Assembly: GCA_033439265.1 (NCBI GenBank) | Contig: JAVTVX010000031.1 | Location: 19,450,001-19,514,000, forward strand | Direction: 5' to 3' | Origin: Dillenia suffruticosa | Lineage: Eukaryota; Streptophyta; Magnoliopsida; Dilleniales; Dilleniaceae | Length of the DNA: 64,000 nucleotides | Part shown: piece by piece, positions 10,071 to 20,543 of the stretch | Numbering within the stretch: position 1 is the first letter of the stretch | Layout of the letters: each line of letters begins with the position of its first letter | Made by a program: the position numbers and the translations under genes | The notes under the pieces: generated by a model | Database searches by the model: none | What the model saw: the letters and a program-made list of their open reading frames with translations, nothing else | Told to the model about the DNA's origin: nothing

Positions 10071-12140
10071 ATGTCCTCTTTGTTATGATTGTGAAAACGC
10101 CATGGTGATGGTAACAATTCTGCAAAAATTCAAAACAAGTTCAAGCATAATGCATCAAGACAAGAAAGCAAATGTGTCGTGTTATAATTATTTTCCCTCT
10201 CTATAATTATAAGCTTGGCACTGTATTGAATTTTGTAGGATTAAGCGTCCTAAATTCCAAACCCTAATAAACCCACATTCAAAAAACCTGAAATTTTTTT
10301 TTTTTTCAAGCTATACATTCATTGTTTATGAAGGTCTAGCTACATGTAAACCACAATCTTGTATTTAACATTACAATCATATTCTTGTGAGACATTATCT
10401 AATAAATATTTATGGCTTGCATAGAATCATAGTGAAGAGTGTTTGGTAAGAAAACAATGATCAATGCAAATGATTGCCCATGCAGCTGGCAAAGGTGCAG
10501 CTCCCTCATGCAACGTCTATAGTACAGCATAATCCATGGATTTCACACTTGGTGAAGATTGAACAGATTTTATCTTTCTTAACTTCTCAACATATGTATA
10601 TTCTCCTTGTAACTATCCATTGTAAAATTTTATTTTTAATGAAACATAGAGGCAAAATTTTATTTATTTTTTTTTTTAACATAATAATAATTTAATATAT
10701 ATAATACTGAGATATAAAACAAGAAGCCGAAACGTTCTAGTATCGTAGCAAGAAGAAAATCAGAACGAGAAACGGAATTGAATTAACAACGTAGGATCGG
10801 TCTACTCAATACCCCTCTATTGTACCAGGTCCATCTACAAGAAAAACACAGGGCAGCCCCAGAGGGAAACCATTAGATCAGAGAATTCGAAAAGGGGGAT
10901 GGCGATTTTGAGTTTATGAGAATTCAAAAAGGCCATTGCTTCAAAAATCTGATGTGAAAAAAGACCCTTTACTGTAGATATACCATGACAGCCTCTAATC
11001 ATAGTAGCATAGGAGGCCCTTCTTCCTCAAAATAAAGTTTCTCACTCCTTGCTTGTGTCTGATAGCATCATTAGCGCTTTGAGAGGAGACAAGTGGTAGA
11101 GGTTTTGATGAGACCATGCAATGATATGGACAGATTTTGTAAGAAGAGTGGTCTCGATTCAATGAAGAGCTGACTTAATAGAATAAAGTGTTAAATTCTT
11201 TGACCAAGTATCGGATTCAAACTTAACAACAACTACGCTACTTGTAAAACACTAAATGCATTACTATGCAAATTGATAATAGGAAAAGGAAAGTTGGATA
11301 CCCTTTCACTGTCTTTCCCAACCGTCCAAAGTCATGGATCCATGGATGATTTTGCAAGCAACTTCCAAACCAAATCTCTTGAGATAGAGTGGTAGACTCA
11401 ATGCCCTTTTCTTCAATCATTTGCAGCTGATTTACTTAGAAATTTGGACATTTCTTTTTCTTCTTTTATATGGTGTGGTCAAATACTAAAGGAGATAAAT
11501 TATAAGGAATAGCCCATCTCACAATATTTAAATATTTTTTATTTAAAATTATTTTTATTAATTCAAAATTATTTAACTTCATCATATTTTACCTATTGCT
11601 TATAGGAAAGTGTTCAACCTTTCGCTTCAATTTCTTTGCATAGCATGGGTAAAGGACCATTGTTTGGGTAAATCTAGCTACAACTTCAAAGTATACAAAA
11701 CTAATTTGATACATTTTGCTTGGACCCAAATGTATGAAATTTGATTTCGACTCTCTTTATATTTAAAAAAAAAAAATTAGACCCACTCATAGCTTTACAT
11801 ATAGTCAAATTTGACGCAACATGAAAAATGGTTTAAATAAAATATATAGAATCGATAAAACACTAAATCTTTGAAAATAGCTACGTTACATAAATTAAAT
11901 TTATAACGTTAGAACTATAGAGATTTTTATAATTTATTTTAAGGTACGGTAACTATAATTTAAATTAAATATTTAACTGTTATTACATATTCGACGATCT
12001 CTAAAAAGGGTGTTGCCCTGGTCATCCCAACCACCCTTTTCCTTAATAAAAATGGAAAAAGAAAAAAAAAATAGTATTTTTGTTGAGCTCAACCTTGGAT
12101 CAACGTAGGCCTTTGCCTTGGACCTGGCCTGGCCATATTG
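10071..12140. other. Intergenic stretch without recognised genes
   Basis: Short open frames only (the longest is about 60-75 codons, for example 11238-11420 minus), none with recognisable motifs, splice structure or conserved neighbours. The base composition is AT-rich with isolated A runs. I see nothing firm in it. Confidence 0.5.
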
Positions 12141-12143
12141 GCA

Positions 12144-12214
12144 CAAACTCAAAATTGACTTGGCCCAACCCAGCCCGTTTATGGCCCAATAAGGAGTATA
12201 GGCCCAACCCAACA
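12144..12214. promoter_or_regulatory. Cluster of site II-type GGCCCA/TGGGCC motifs
   Basis: Several GGCCCAA or GGCCCAAT motifs in about 70 bp. In plants such clusters (TCP-factor sites) are typical of promoters of housekeeping, mitochondrial and translation genes. Without the element at 12238-13108 they would lie about 130 bp before the PLPHP start codon, so they are probably that gene's original proximal promoter. Confidence 0.45.
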
Positions 12215-12237
12215 CATATTACCGGAAAAGTAGAGAA

Positions 12238-13108
12238 ATGTACACATTTGAACCCAAAAGAAAAAAAAAAATTTAAATGCCCTTTGAACCAAATAATTTT
12301 AGAAGCAACTCACATTTATCGTGGGTGGAAGCCACGACAGGTTATGTAGTGTCTTGAACCCACGACATGGGTTCCCCCGTTGCCCGTGGCGCTCCTCCGC
12401 CCGCGGCTGTCTCCCTCCCTCCCACACATGGCTCTCTCTCTCCCTCCCCCACCCGTGGCTCTCTCTCTCTATCTCCTCCCCCGCCGCCGCCAGCCGTCCT
12501 CTCTCCCTCCCTCCCCCAGCCACGGCGCTCTCACTCCCTCCTCTGCCCACAACAGTCCTCCCTCCCCACGGCAGCCTTCCCTCTCTCCCCCTACAGCTGT
12601 CCCTTTCTATCTCCTCCCCCACCGCCCGCGACGGTCCTTTCTCCCTCCCTCCCCCGACCGCAACACTCTCTCTCCCTCCCCCACCCACGGCAGTCCTCCC
12701 TCCCTCGCGGCAATCTTCCTTCTCTCCCCCCGCGACTGTCCCTCTCTCTCCTCACGGCTCTCCCTCCCCCCGCCCGGCTCCCGCGACACTCCTTCCCCTG
12801 CGTGGCTCTTGCGGCAATCCTCCCTCCCTCTCTCCCCCTCCGCAGTGGAGTGCAGCGGGAGTGAGAGGAGCGCCGATGTCACATATTGGAGATGCGAAAC
12901 TGTGTCGTGTTTTCAAGACGCGACACGTCTCTACTATCGACACATCTCTACTGTCAACACATCACCATGTCACGGGTTGAAGGTTGAAACCGCGACATAG
13001 CATGTCGCGACTTTCACCCGCAATAAATGTGGATAACTTTTGAAATTATTTTGATTCAAAAATCATTTTAATTTTTTTTATTTTATTTTTTGATTCAGAT
13101 GCGTACAT
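12238..13108. mobile_element. Non-autonomous DNA transposon with ~100-bp inverted termini (MULE or foldback type)
   Basis: The left end (12238-~12341) and the reverse complement of the right end (~13005-13108) match over about 100 bp: ATGTACACATTTGAA against ATGTACGCATCTGAA at the tips, then AATAATTT and ACATTTATCGTGGGTGGAAG against ACATTTATTGCGGGTGAAAG. CCGGAAAAGTA (12222-12232) on the left and CCGAAAAGTA (13113-13122) on the right look like a target duplication of about 10 bp, close to the 9-11 bp of Mutator-like elements. The interior (12400-12850) is almost pure C/T on the plus strand, built of imperfect ~140-bp units of CCCTCC and CTCTCT. Long open frames there (Pro/Ser- or Gly/Arg-rich) are low-complexity artefacts. 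No transposase is present. Confidence 0.7.
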
Positions 13109-13164
13109 GACTCCGAAAAGTAATCACTTTCAATCAAATGAATCCAACGGTGGAAACTTAAACG

Positions 13165-15493
13165 ATGAAAATTCTGGAAGCCCAAGAGGGAGACGACGAC
13201 AAACTCACAGAGAAGCTTAGTGAAGAAGCAGCAGAATCCGGAATGGCAGCCTCCTCCGCCATGGACGGCGTGGCTGCGACGGCTCTCCGTTCGGTTCTCT
13301 CTCGAGTCCAACAAGCCGCCGAGCGAACTGGTCGTTGCGCCGATCAGATTCGAGTCGTCGCCGTCAGCAAAACCAAACCCGTTTCTCTCCTCCACCATGT
13401 CTACGATTGCGGTCATCGTTGCTTTGGTGAAAATTATGTTCAGGAATTGGTCGAAAAAGCCCCTCAGGTCTCTCTCTCTCTCTCTCTACAAATTTAAAAT
13501 TTTTGCGATGTTTGAGACTTGCAGTTTTCAGGATTCAGATTCAACTAACAAATCTATGCTCTCTCTCTCTCTCTCTCTCTCAGCTTCCGGAGGATATACA
13601 GTGGCATTTTATTGGGAATTTGCAGAGCAATAAAGTGAAGCCTCTTTTATGTAAGATTCTCCATTTGCAGTGTCTGTGTGTGTATGGGGTTGTTTATATT
13701 TAATTAGATTATTTTAATTTTAGGATATGGTCGATTAATAATGTTATATTCAGATGGAATTTATTTTTGGATTTTGCAGCGGGTGTGCCAAATCTTGCCA
13801 TGGTAGAGACTGTGGATGATGAGAAGGTAAGGAAAATCTCTGCTTTGATATTTGTATGAGCTCAAAAATTAAAATTCTAAGACAATGATTTGATAACTCA
13901 AACAAATTGGCCTTTTGCTTTTGAAGATTTAATTTAGAATTGATACTATTAGATTGTGGGACGTGCTATGTCATGGAGTGTATATTTACCCAAAGAACAT
14001 GCGAACCAGGGGCAAAGCCAGAAATTTATCTTTGGGGGAATTCAACATGCATTTGATTGTGCCTACTAGGTTTAGCTCTATGTTTCACTGGCACTTTTGG
14101 ACATGAGCATGTAACTTGCAATAGTTCATAAACTTTTGCAACTTGTTGACACTGTGTTGTGCCTATATTATGACCCGTGTCTTTGCTTCAGAGGCTTAAT
14201 AATATGTAAAAAAAGAATGCCTGGTGTAGTGTCTCTTGGTGACAAAATTATGTTGCTGGTGTCAAATGATAATATAGTTGATTGCCTTATCAATTTTCTT
14301 TTCATTTACATATGGTGTCTGTATTATTCCACGTGTTTCCTTACATTCTCCACCCTTATACTTCAAAAAAAGAACAACCATGTAACTGGATTGTGTTACC
14401 AGCAAAGAACTCTTCCTCTTTCTTGTTTATTTTAATAGCTTGATTGGCATGCTTTATTGAGGCTTCTACCCACACAGATTGCAAATCTTTTGAACAAAGC
14501 AATTGAAAGCATTGGAAGAAAGCCCTTGAAGGTCTTTGTGCAAGTAAACACAAGTGGGGAAGAATGTAAGTTTAATAAGTATAATGTGATTGTTTATCTG
14601 CATCAAATTTTGGATGTGCTAAGTAGAAATTTGTACGCGCTAAATGTAATGAGCCATTCCGTTCGGTGTACAAGAGTTGTGATAGATTTGGAACTGAATG
14701 AAATGCCTCTCACAATGAAAGTAAAAAGTAGCAGCTGGCTCTAAAATTGCATGTCTAACCTTACAACATAATGTTGACCTAGACATTCCTTTACTGTTCC
14801 TGTCTTTCAAAATTGAGGACTCTTTATTCAGTGTGGATCATGGAAATTTTCGTTTTTTATTTCATGTTTCTTGAAACTTGTGCAGCGAAATCGGGTATTG
14901 AACCATCAGGTTGTGTCGAACTTGCAAAACACGTTCATCTTGGATGTCCAAACCTTGAGTTCTGTGGTCTCATGACAATTGGGATGCCAGACTACACCTC
15001 GACTCCAGAAAACTTCAAGGTGGTCTACATGTTTGTAATTTATTTTGTGTCCTGCTCACACTGACTCATGACATGTTGTCCACCAGACATTGGCAAACTG
15101 CAGAACTGAGGTCTGTAAAGCACTTGGAATCCCAGAAGGGCAATGTGAGCTGTCAATGGGCATGTCGAGTGATTTTGAGCTAGCGGTGAGAATGTCCCGA
15201 TAATACCATTTTAGACTAATATCTTGTGATGAACTAATAGATGGGATATATTTTATGTCACTCAAAAGTATTGAACTGTTGATTCTGGATGGATGAAGTA
15301 TTTCTGGTAATCTCATGATGATAATTAAGAATCAAGTGTTTGTTTGTAATATGCTTCTCATTGGGGGGACAAAATTTGAAGCAAGACTAACCACCAAATA
15401 CTCTTTCTGATTGTGCAGATTGAAATGGGAAGCACCAATGTAAGAGTTGGATCAACCATATTTGGACCAAGAGAGTACCCCAAGAAGAATTAA
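13165..15493 (+). CDS. PLPHP: Pyridoxal phosphate homeostasis protein (YggS/PROSC family)
   Basis: Seven exons: 13165-13467, 13584-13650, 13780-13826, 14478-14565, 14886-15019, 15087-15185, 15419-15493; 813 nt, 270 aa. All junctions are GT..AG and keep frame. The protein binds PLP on a fold-type III barrel and buffers the free cofactor; it has no known catalytic turnover. Seen motifs: VVAVSKTKP with the PLP lysine at K69, [11 protein letters not shown] (~84-94), [18 protein letters not shown](S)[43 protein letters not shown] at the C-terminus, which covers the phosphate-binding region. The conserved family start is the in-frame Met27 ([20 protein letters not shown] at 13243). The upstream 26 residues are acidic and may be a lineage extension or leader. 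Both ends of intron 1 are hemmed in by CT repeats. A transposon ends 57 bp before the first ATG. Confidence 0.95.
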
Positions 15494-15757
15494 GATCAGA
15501 AGTCCTCAAGCTAGCCCGACTCTAATAGCACATTTCATTCATCTCTTAATGCATGGACTGAAGCTAAGTATCGGTCATATCAGACTGCATTTTTCCCCAG
15601 GATTTCTCTTTCTTGTAGAGCTAGTCCTGGAAAATGTCTATCTAAAATGGTGCACAACCAAAATGGCCTCTTGAACAAAAACAGTGGCTAACTTGTGTAT
15701 GACTATATGTTCCATAATAAGCGAAAATGGAGAGAGGGAGAGGGAGAGGGAGAGGGA

Positions 15758-15793
<36 letters not shown>

Positions 15794-16102
15794 TAGATGT
15801 TGCCACAACACGAGGAGTTTGTTGATGGGTGTTTGGTTGGTTGTTTATGACTCGTCCTTTATGTTGGCACTTTGCCGAAGTCCTCTCTTCTTTTTTTAGC
15901 CCTCCTTGCTTTTGTGATTGCAATTCTGAACCCCTTTTCTTCATTCCTCCCTCTCTCTGTGTCTCTCTCCCTCCTTCCCTCCCTCCCTCTATTAATTGCT
16001 ATTGTGCATAAATCTTGATTAGGAGTGATGTGGTATAGATTCATGGACCCTGCAAATTTTCATTCTATTATTACTTTTTGGTTAAAGTATGGAAATAGAA
16101 TT
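15494..16102 (+). other. PLPHP 3' region with GA repeat
   Basis: Downstream of the stop codon lies presumptive 3' UTR, then a (GGGAGA)n/(GA)n microsatellite at about 15732-15790 and a CT-rich patch at 15950-15990. No further gene is visible. Confidence 0.5.
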
Positions 16103-16205
16103 TTTTTTTTTTTTTTTGGTATCATGGTTTGGTTACCACCCAATATCTGGAATTTCGTCCTGACTAATCTGGATCAACTGTTGTCGAATTTTCGATCTGA
16201 TTAAG
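16103..16205 (-). mobile_element. Truncated SINE, family C
   Basis: Reading on the minus strand, GATTAGTCAGGACGAAATTC leads to a GATACC end followed by A's, matching the 3' part of the SINEs at 7523-7705 and 7933-8151. The 5' half is missing. Confidence 0.55.
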
Positions 16206-16960
16206 GGACAAAGGTGTTTGTTTCACCTACGCTAACAAATGTTGATAGCATGGAAATGGATTAAGATCAACTAACAGCGCAGTTTGGAAATAAAAAGAGC
16301 CAATTTCTACCTACCGTTATGGATTTTTGCATTCGATATCATAATATTCTAATATAATAACTACTTTAGGCTCGTGCGTAAAGAAATTTAATGAGCTTTT
16401 GAAAATCCCCTCTATTTTTGGATTATTTTTTTTCCCTTAATTAAAAAATGCTACAGGTAAAGGAAATAGAGGGAAATCGTGGGAAAGAGAAGGTATCCAA
16501 TTGTAAAAGAATTTTGGATTATTTTTGGATTATTTGTTTTATAAATGATAATTATATATTTAATTAATATTTATATAAAAATCTTTATATTTTTTATATA
16601 TACATATTTCTTCATGATTTTGTTTCTGATATTTTTATAAATTATCATTTTTCTATATGGTATCGTATCTGTATCCATTTTCCATTTCCATTTCCATTTC
16701 CACATAATCTAGTTGTAAAGTACATGCTCTCGACTAACCAATGAATGTATATCATGTGATATTCTCAACATTTGCAATGGTCGACTTTTGTATAGCTTCA
16801 TTCTAAAATGGTTGAGATACAAAAAAATGGGTCGTTTATCTTCTCAAGTTTAAGGGTCAAGGACTACGCTGATCGTCTCATTTTTTCTTGCAGGATCGAT
16901 CAACACTTTTAGAGGAAAAGTCATTTTTTTCACATATTGTTAATCCAGGTTCACTTGTTC
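16206..16960. other. Intergenic, no gene seen
   Basis: AT-rich DNA with a short run of TTTCCA repeats near 16678-16700. No open frame of substance, no RNA gene and no clear transposon ends. Confidence 0.45.
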
Positions 16961-16971
16961 TTTTCATCAGG

Positions 16972-17953
16972 TGTAAATCTTTTGCAGATCGGATGAGGCG
17001 TGATCCTGATGTGATTGACAATGAGACAAAAAGTTTCATAGAACTTGATGGAACATAACCAAAGCCTCATTATCGATATCAAGGGATTTAGAACTTTTTC
17101 GAACCGTGACCCATTGGACACAACATAATCGTCATCAATACGATATTTATCCCCGCACGGGTAAACACGGCTCATCTCTTTCTCGGTAACTACTTGATCA
17201 ACTCTTAAATCTACTTAGTGTTCCATGACCCCATTCAATTACCCCTTAAAAGTACAGAGTCCACATCCTGTAAGGGAAAGAAAAGTTTTGGTTACCGCTG
17301 ATAAAAAAAAAAGAATCTTTTGTGATTCGAATTTTCTCAAATAATAGCATTTCAGATCTTTAAAAATCTCTTACTATGATCAATGTAATCTCGAGACATC
17401 TCCATAAGCAAACTAGGATTTTCACATTCTGAAAGCATACTGAACTCATGCAAGCAGACTTTATATACTTCAGTCCTGCCGACCAGGTAAGTCCTTTTAC
17501 TCTTTGAATTTATGCAAAACACACAAGACATATAGATCTTTCTTTCATACTGTTTTCTCTATTCCAAAAACCGTTCTCTGATTTGAGCATTGAGTCTCCC
17601 GTGTTGAAGCGTTCTCTGGCGGTTCTTTGTAGGCCTTACTCATCAAGATCGACAAATGGCTGGTCAGCCTATTCGAGTGAACAGGGTCATTATCTGCGGA
17701 GCTAAACCCATCTCTGATAGAACTTTTACCTGATGAACTGAAACAAAATGAAGCAGAAGCCGAAGAAAATCTGCCACGGGCTGACATGGCATTGCTTGAG
17801 GCAAAGAAAACAACATCCCAATATCAGAAGGAAGCAGACAAGTGCAATTCAGGCATGGAGTACTGCGAAGAAGTGAAGGAGAAGGCAGAAGCAATTTTAG
17901 TAGCACAAAAGAGGCTTACTGCCATGTGGGAACTTAGATCTCGCCAGAGATGA
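16972..17953 (+). pseudogene. DUF1068 family protein pseudogene
   Basis: Two fragments resemble the plant DUF1068 family (small proteins with one N-terminal membrane segment and a coiled C-terminus, function unknown). Fragment 2 (17699-17953) is unmistakable: LIELLPDELKQNEAEAEEN, RADMALLEAKK, SQYQKEADKCNSGMEYCEE, LTAMWELRSRQR, then TGA where the family has GGA (Gly) before WKE. Fragment 1 (16972-17047) reads SFADRMRRDPDV....KSFIEL, aligning with SFADCAKHDPEV....KNFAEL of the family, but runs into a stop two codons later and is 650 bp away without a usable donor. The membrane exon, the Cys-rich CPPC region and a start codon are absent. A short functional product cannot be ruled out, but a dead gene is far likelier. 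Confidence 0.75.
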
Positions 17954-18722
17954 TGGAAAGAGAGTGACACTTTAAGTCTCATGTTTAAGAAATCTTCGAA
18001 TAAATTGTTGCACATAGTGAGGAAGATTCGATAGGCTCCTCATCTTTGCCTAGTCACTGTCTAGTCACATGATTGCAAGTCTAGATACAAAGAGATTTTC
18101 CCTGTAATAGAAACCATAATTTTTACCTTGGGTATGCAGTCTTTCCTTACCTTACACTGGATCGTAGGCAGCAATGGCTGACCGGTCGAAAGTTATATCA
18201 ATTGTTTGAACCTTATTTCTTGGTGTTCTCTCTGACAGAAAGGATAATTTTAAATGCCGCAATTTTCTGTCACTTGATCAAGCATTTTCTTGGTCTGTGC
18301 TTTCATGACCTGAACCAGCTATTATGGCTACCAGGTACTTCAGTATTTCAGAATTTCCTAAACTTATTCTTTTCTGCGGAGGGAAATCGCCCCGGACATT
18401 GTCATCTCCAAATCGGCAATGAAGAGTTGCTCTCTTCATTTAACGGCAGGCCTTGGCTTTGGAATTTTGATGTCTCGAGTGATTCCCAATTTTGCACCTC
18501 ATAGGGTGCTCTTGTTATGACTTAAAACCATACCTTGTGAGTTGAAAATGACTTCGTGATATTAAAGCCATCATGCAGGAGTTGAAATTTGAATGAGCCA
18601 AGCAAGTTAGTTGAGGTCTGTTTGTGGACCATCATTTTATTAAATGTGAGTAGTCCGAACCATGATAAAATAAATGTTACTTCTGGTAATATGAGAACTC
18701 TACTTTCACAATGTCATGCAAC
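17954..18722. other. Between DUF1068 relic and peroxidase
   Basis: No recognisable gene. One 100-codon frame at 18202-18504 has no motif I know. The last part is the presumptive peroxidase promoter. Confidence 0.45.
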
Positions 18723-18732
18723 TATATATATA
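18723..18732 (+). promoter_or_regulatory. TATA box of the peroxidase gene
   Basis: TATATATATA 65 to 75 bp before the start codon, giving an expected leader of about 35-45 nt that would consist mostly of the following GA repeat. Confidence 0.5.
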
Positions 18733-18765
18733 TGCACTTACCTTTCTGTCTTTCTTGACTTTGTT

Positions 18766-18769
<4 letters not shown>

Positions 18770-18796
<27 letters not shown>
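18770..18796 (+). repeat. (GA)n directly abutting the peroxidase start codon
   Basis: An uninterrupted GA run of about 13 units ends at the base before ATG, so it forms the 5' leader and start context. Confidence 0.85.
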
Positions 18797-18799
<3 letters not shown>

Positions 18800-20107
18800 G
18801 AAATTTCAGTGCTGCTTCTGGTCTTGCTGGCTGTGCTAATGGGAGGTGGTTCAGCGATGGTAAGTAAAGAAAACCTTGCATACGACTACTACATGCGCAC
18901 ATGTCCAAATTTGGAAGCCATTGTGAGGAAAGAGATAATAGATTTTTCCTTGACTGATCCAACTTCAGCTGCTGCTTTTCTCAGGCTCTTCTTCCATGAT
19001 TGCCAAGTTCAGGTACTTCCTCTACTCCTATACCATACCATATGATGTTTACAGTTGCACAAGTTTCTCATTTTTTGGCGGTGTGTACACCATATTGAGT
19101 CACATTTTTTATGAACTGTCTTTATGAACATTAATAACCAAACTGTGCTTGTCATGCTTGCTTCAGAAAGACAAGGACTTGTCCCACCTCCTAATAGTAA
19201 AATTAAATGTGCCAATACAAGTTTGTGACTCTACTTATTGGAAAGACCCACTGCTCTAAGCTTCAAATTTTGTTGCAGGGATGTGATGCATCCATATTGC
19301 TAGATCATGGTCACCATGGTGAGGGGTCCGAAATGGCTTCCTCGAGAAACTTTGCTATCAAAAAGCGAGAACTCATTGAGCATATCAAGTTCATTTTGGA
19401 ATTGGAATGTCCCGGACAAGTATCTTGTGCAGATATCATTGCTTTGGCTGCCAAAGAAGCTGTCTCAATATCGGGAGGGCCTCAAATTCGTATCCCTTTA
19501 GGCAGGAAAGACTCCACCACTTGCAGCAACAGACAGGCTGATGCTCAAATTCCTTCGCCAAAAATAAGTGCCAGCGAGTTCCTGCACACGTTTGCTAGCA
19601 AAGGAATGAACATCGAAGAATCTGTGGCCATCTTAGGTACCAAGAAAGTGAAACCCTAGTAGCAGTTTCTACCGTATAATGATACTAATTTTGCAGTTGG
19701 ATTTTTCAGGTGCGCATACACTAGGTGTTGGACACTGCATAAACATTGTGGACAGATTATATGATTCAAAGCCTAATAACAAGATAGATTTCAGCTTCAA
19801 AGCGCTGCTGAAACTCCAATGCCCCACCCTAATACCCTTTACAAACCTTACATCCATTCCCATTGATGCAACTCCTCTGGTTTTCGATAATCAGTATTAC
19901 AGAGATGCTGTGATGAGTAAAGGCTTATTGAGTATTGATTCAAGGATTGCCTTTAATCCTCAGACCGCTCCCACTTTTAGAAGGTTTGCAAATGATCAGA
20001 GCTATTTCTTTCAGGTTTTCTCTTCCGCGTTTGCCAAGCTTTCTTCAACAAACGTTCTCACTGGAACAAAGGGAGAAATTAGGAGGTATTGCAACAGAGC
20101 GAACTAG
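18797..20107 (+). CDS. Class III secretory peroxidase, PRX29-like
   Basis: Three exons: 18797-19012, 19279-19636, 19710-20107; 972 nt, 323 aa. A signal peptide (about residues 1-20) sends it to the apoplast or vacuole. Haem peroxidases of this class oxidise phenolics and other donors with H2O2 during wall cross-linking, lignification and defence. Distal site: Arg63 and His67 in FLRLFFHDC. Proximal haem His194 in GAHTLGVGHC. Ca site: GCDASILLD. Also seen: CPGQVSCADII and IPLGRKDS. The usual DCFV is DCQV here, a variant I associate with Arabidopsis peroxidase 29, which also matches in SGGP and EESVAI(L/M)GAHT. The family commonly has three introns; the two present are the conserved first and third, and the middle one is missing. 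It is convergent with the GT14 gene; the stop codons are 436 bp apart. Confidence 0.95.
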
Positions 20108-20543
20108 AAAACGTAGATTTATGTCAACGGATCACAAAAAGGTTCATGGAAAAGCAATTCTTCTTATGCAGTGTTATCAACAATCATACTTCTTCATGGG
20201 CCAAAATATTGGCTATAGTACTTATATACATTCTGATATTTGGACAATGTTGGATTGCACACTTACACTACACTGAGAAGAAAAAAATAATCTTGGTAGG
20301 CAAAATGCAGGGAGATGTGATAACCCATCTCCATTCTTCTAATCTAACATATGAACATCAATTGTTATGCTGTCTTCAATGTCTCGGGCCAAAACTGTTG
20401 TGTACTGCGATGTCAAGAAAATTTTCTGTAGAACTCCGGGGTTGGCTTTCAATGCCAACCAGGTTGTATATTTGTTAGTTCCGATGTTTTAAGGGGATGA
20501 TATGCAGGTAGATCAGGCGGTTATCTCTAATAATGAACTGGCA

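Noticed and set aside
12299-13000. Several overlapping Pro/Ser- or Gly/Arg-rich frames of 90-220 codons on both strands
   Set aside because: They come from C/T-only low-complexity DNA inside the transposon-like element; there are no domains and every frame is open because stop codons need A.
16951-17175. Minus-strand 74-codon frame
   Set aside because: Antisense of the DUF1068 shard; no motif of its own.
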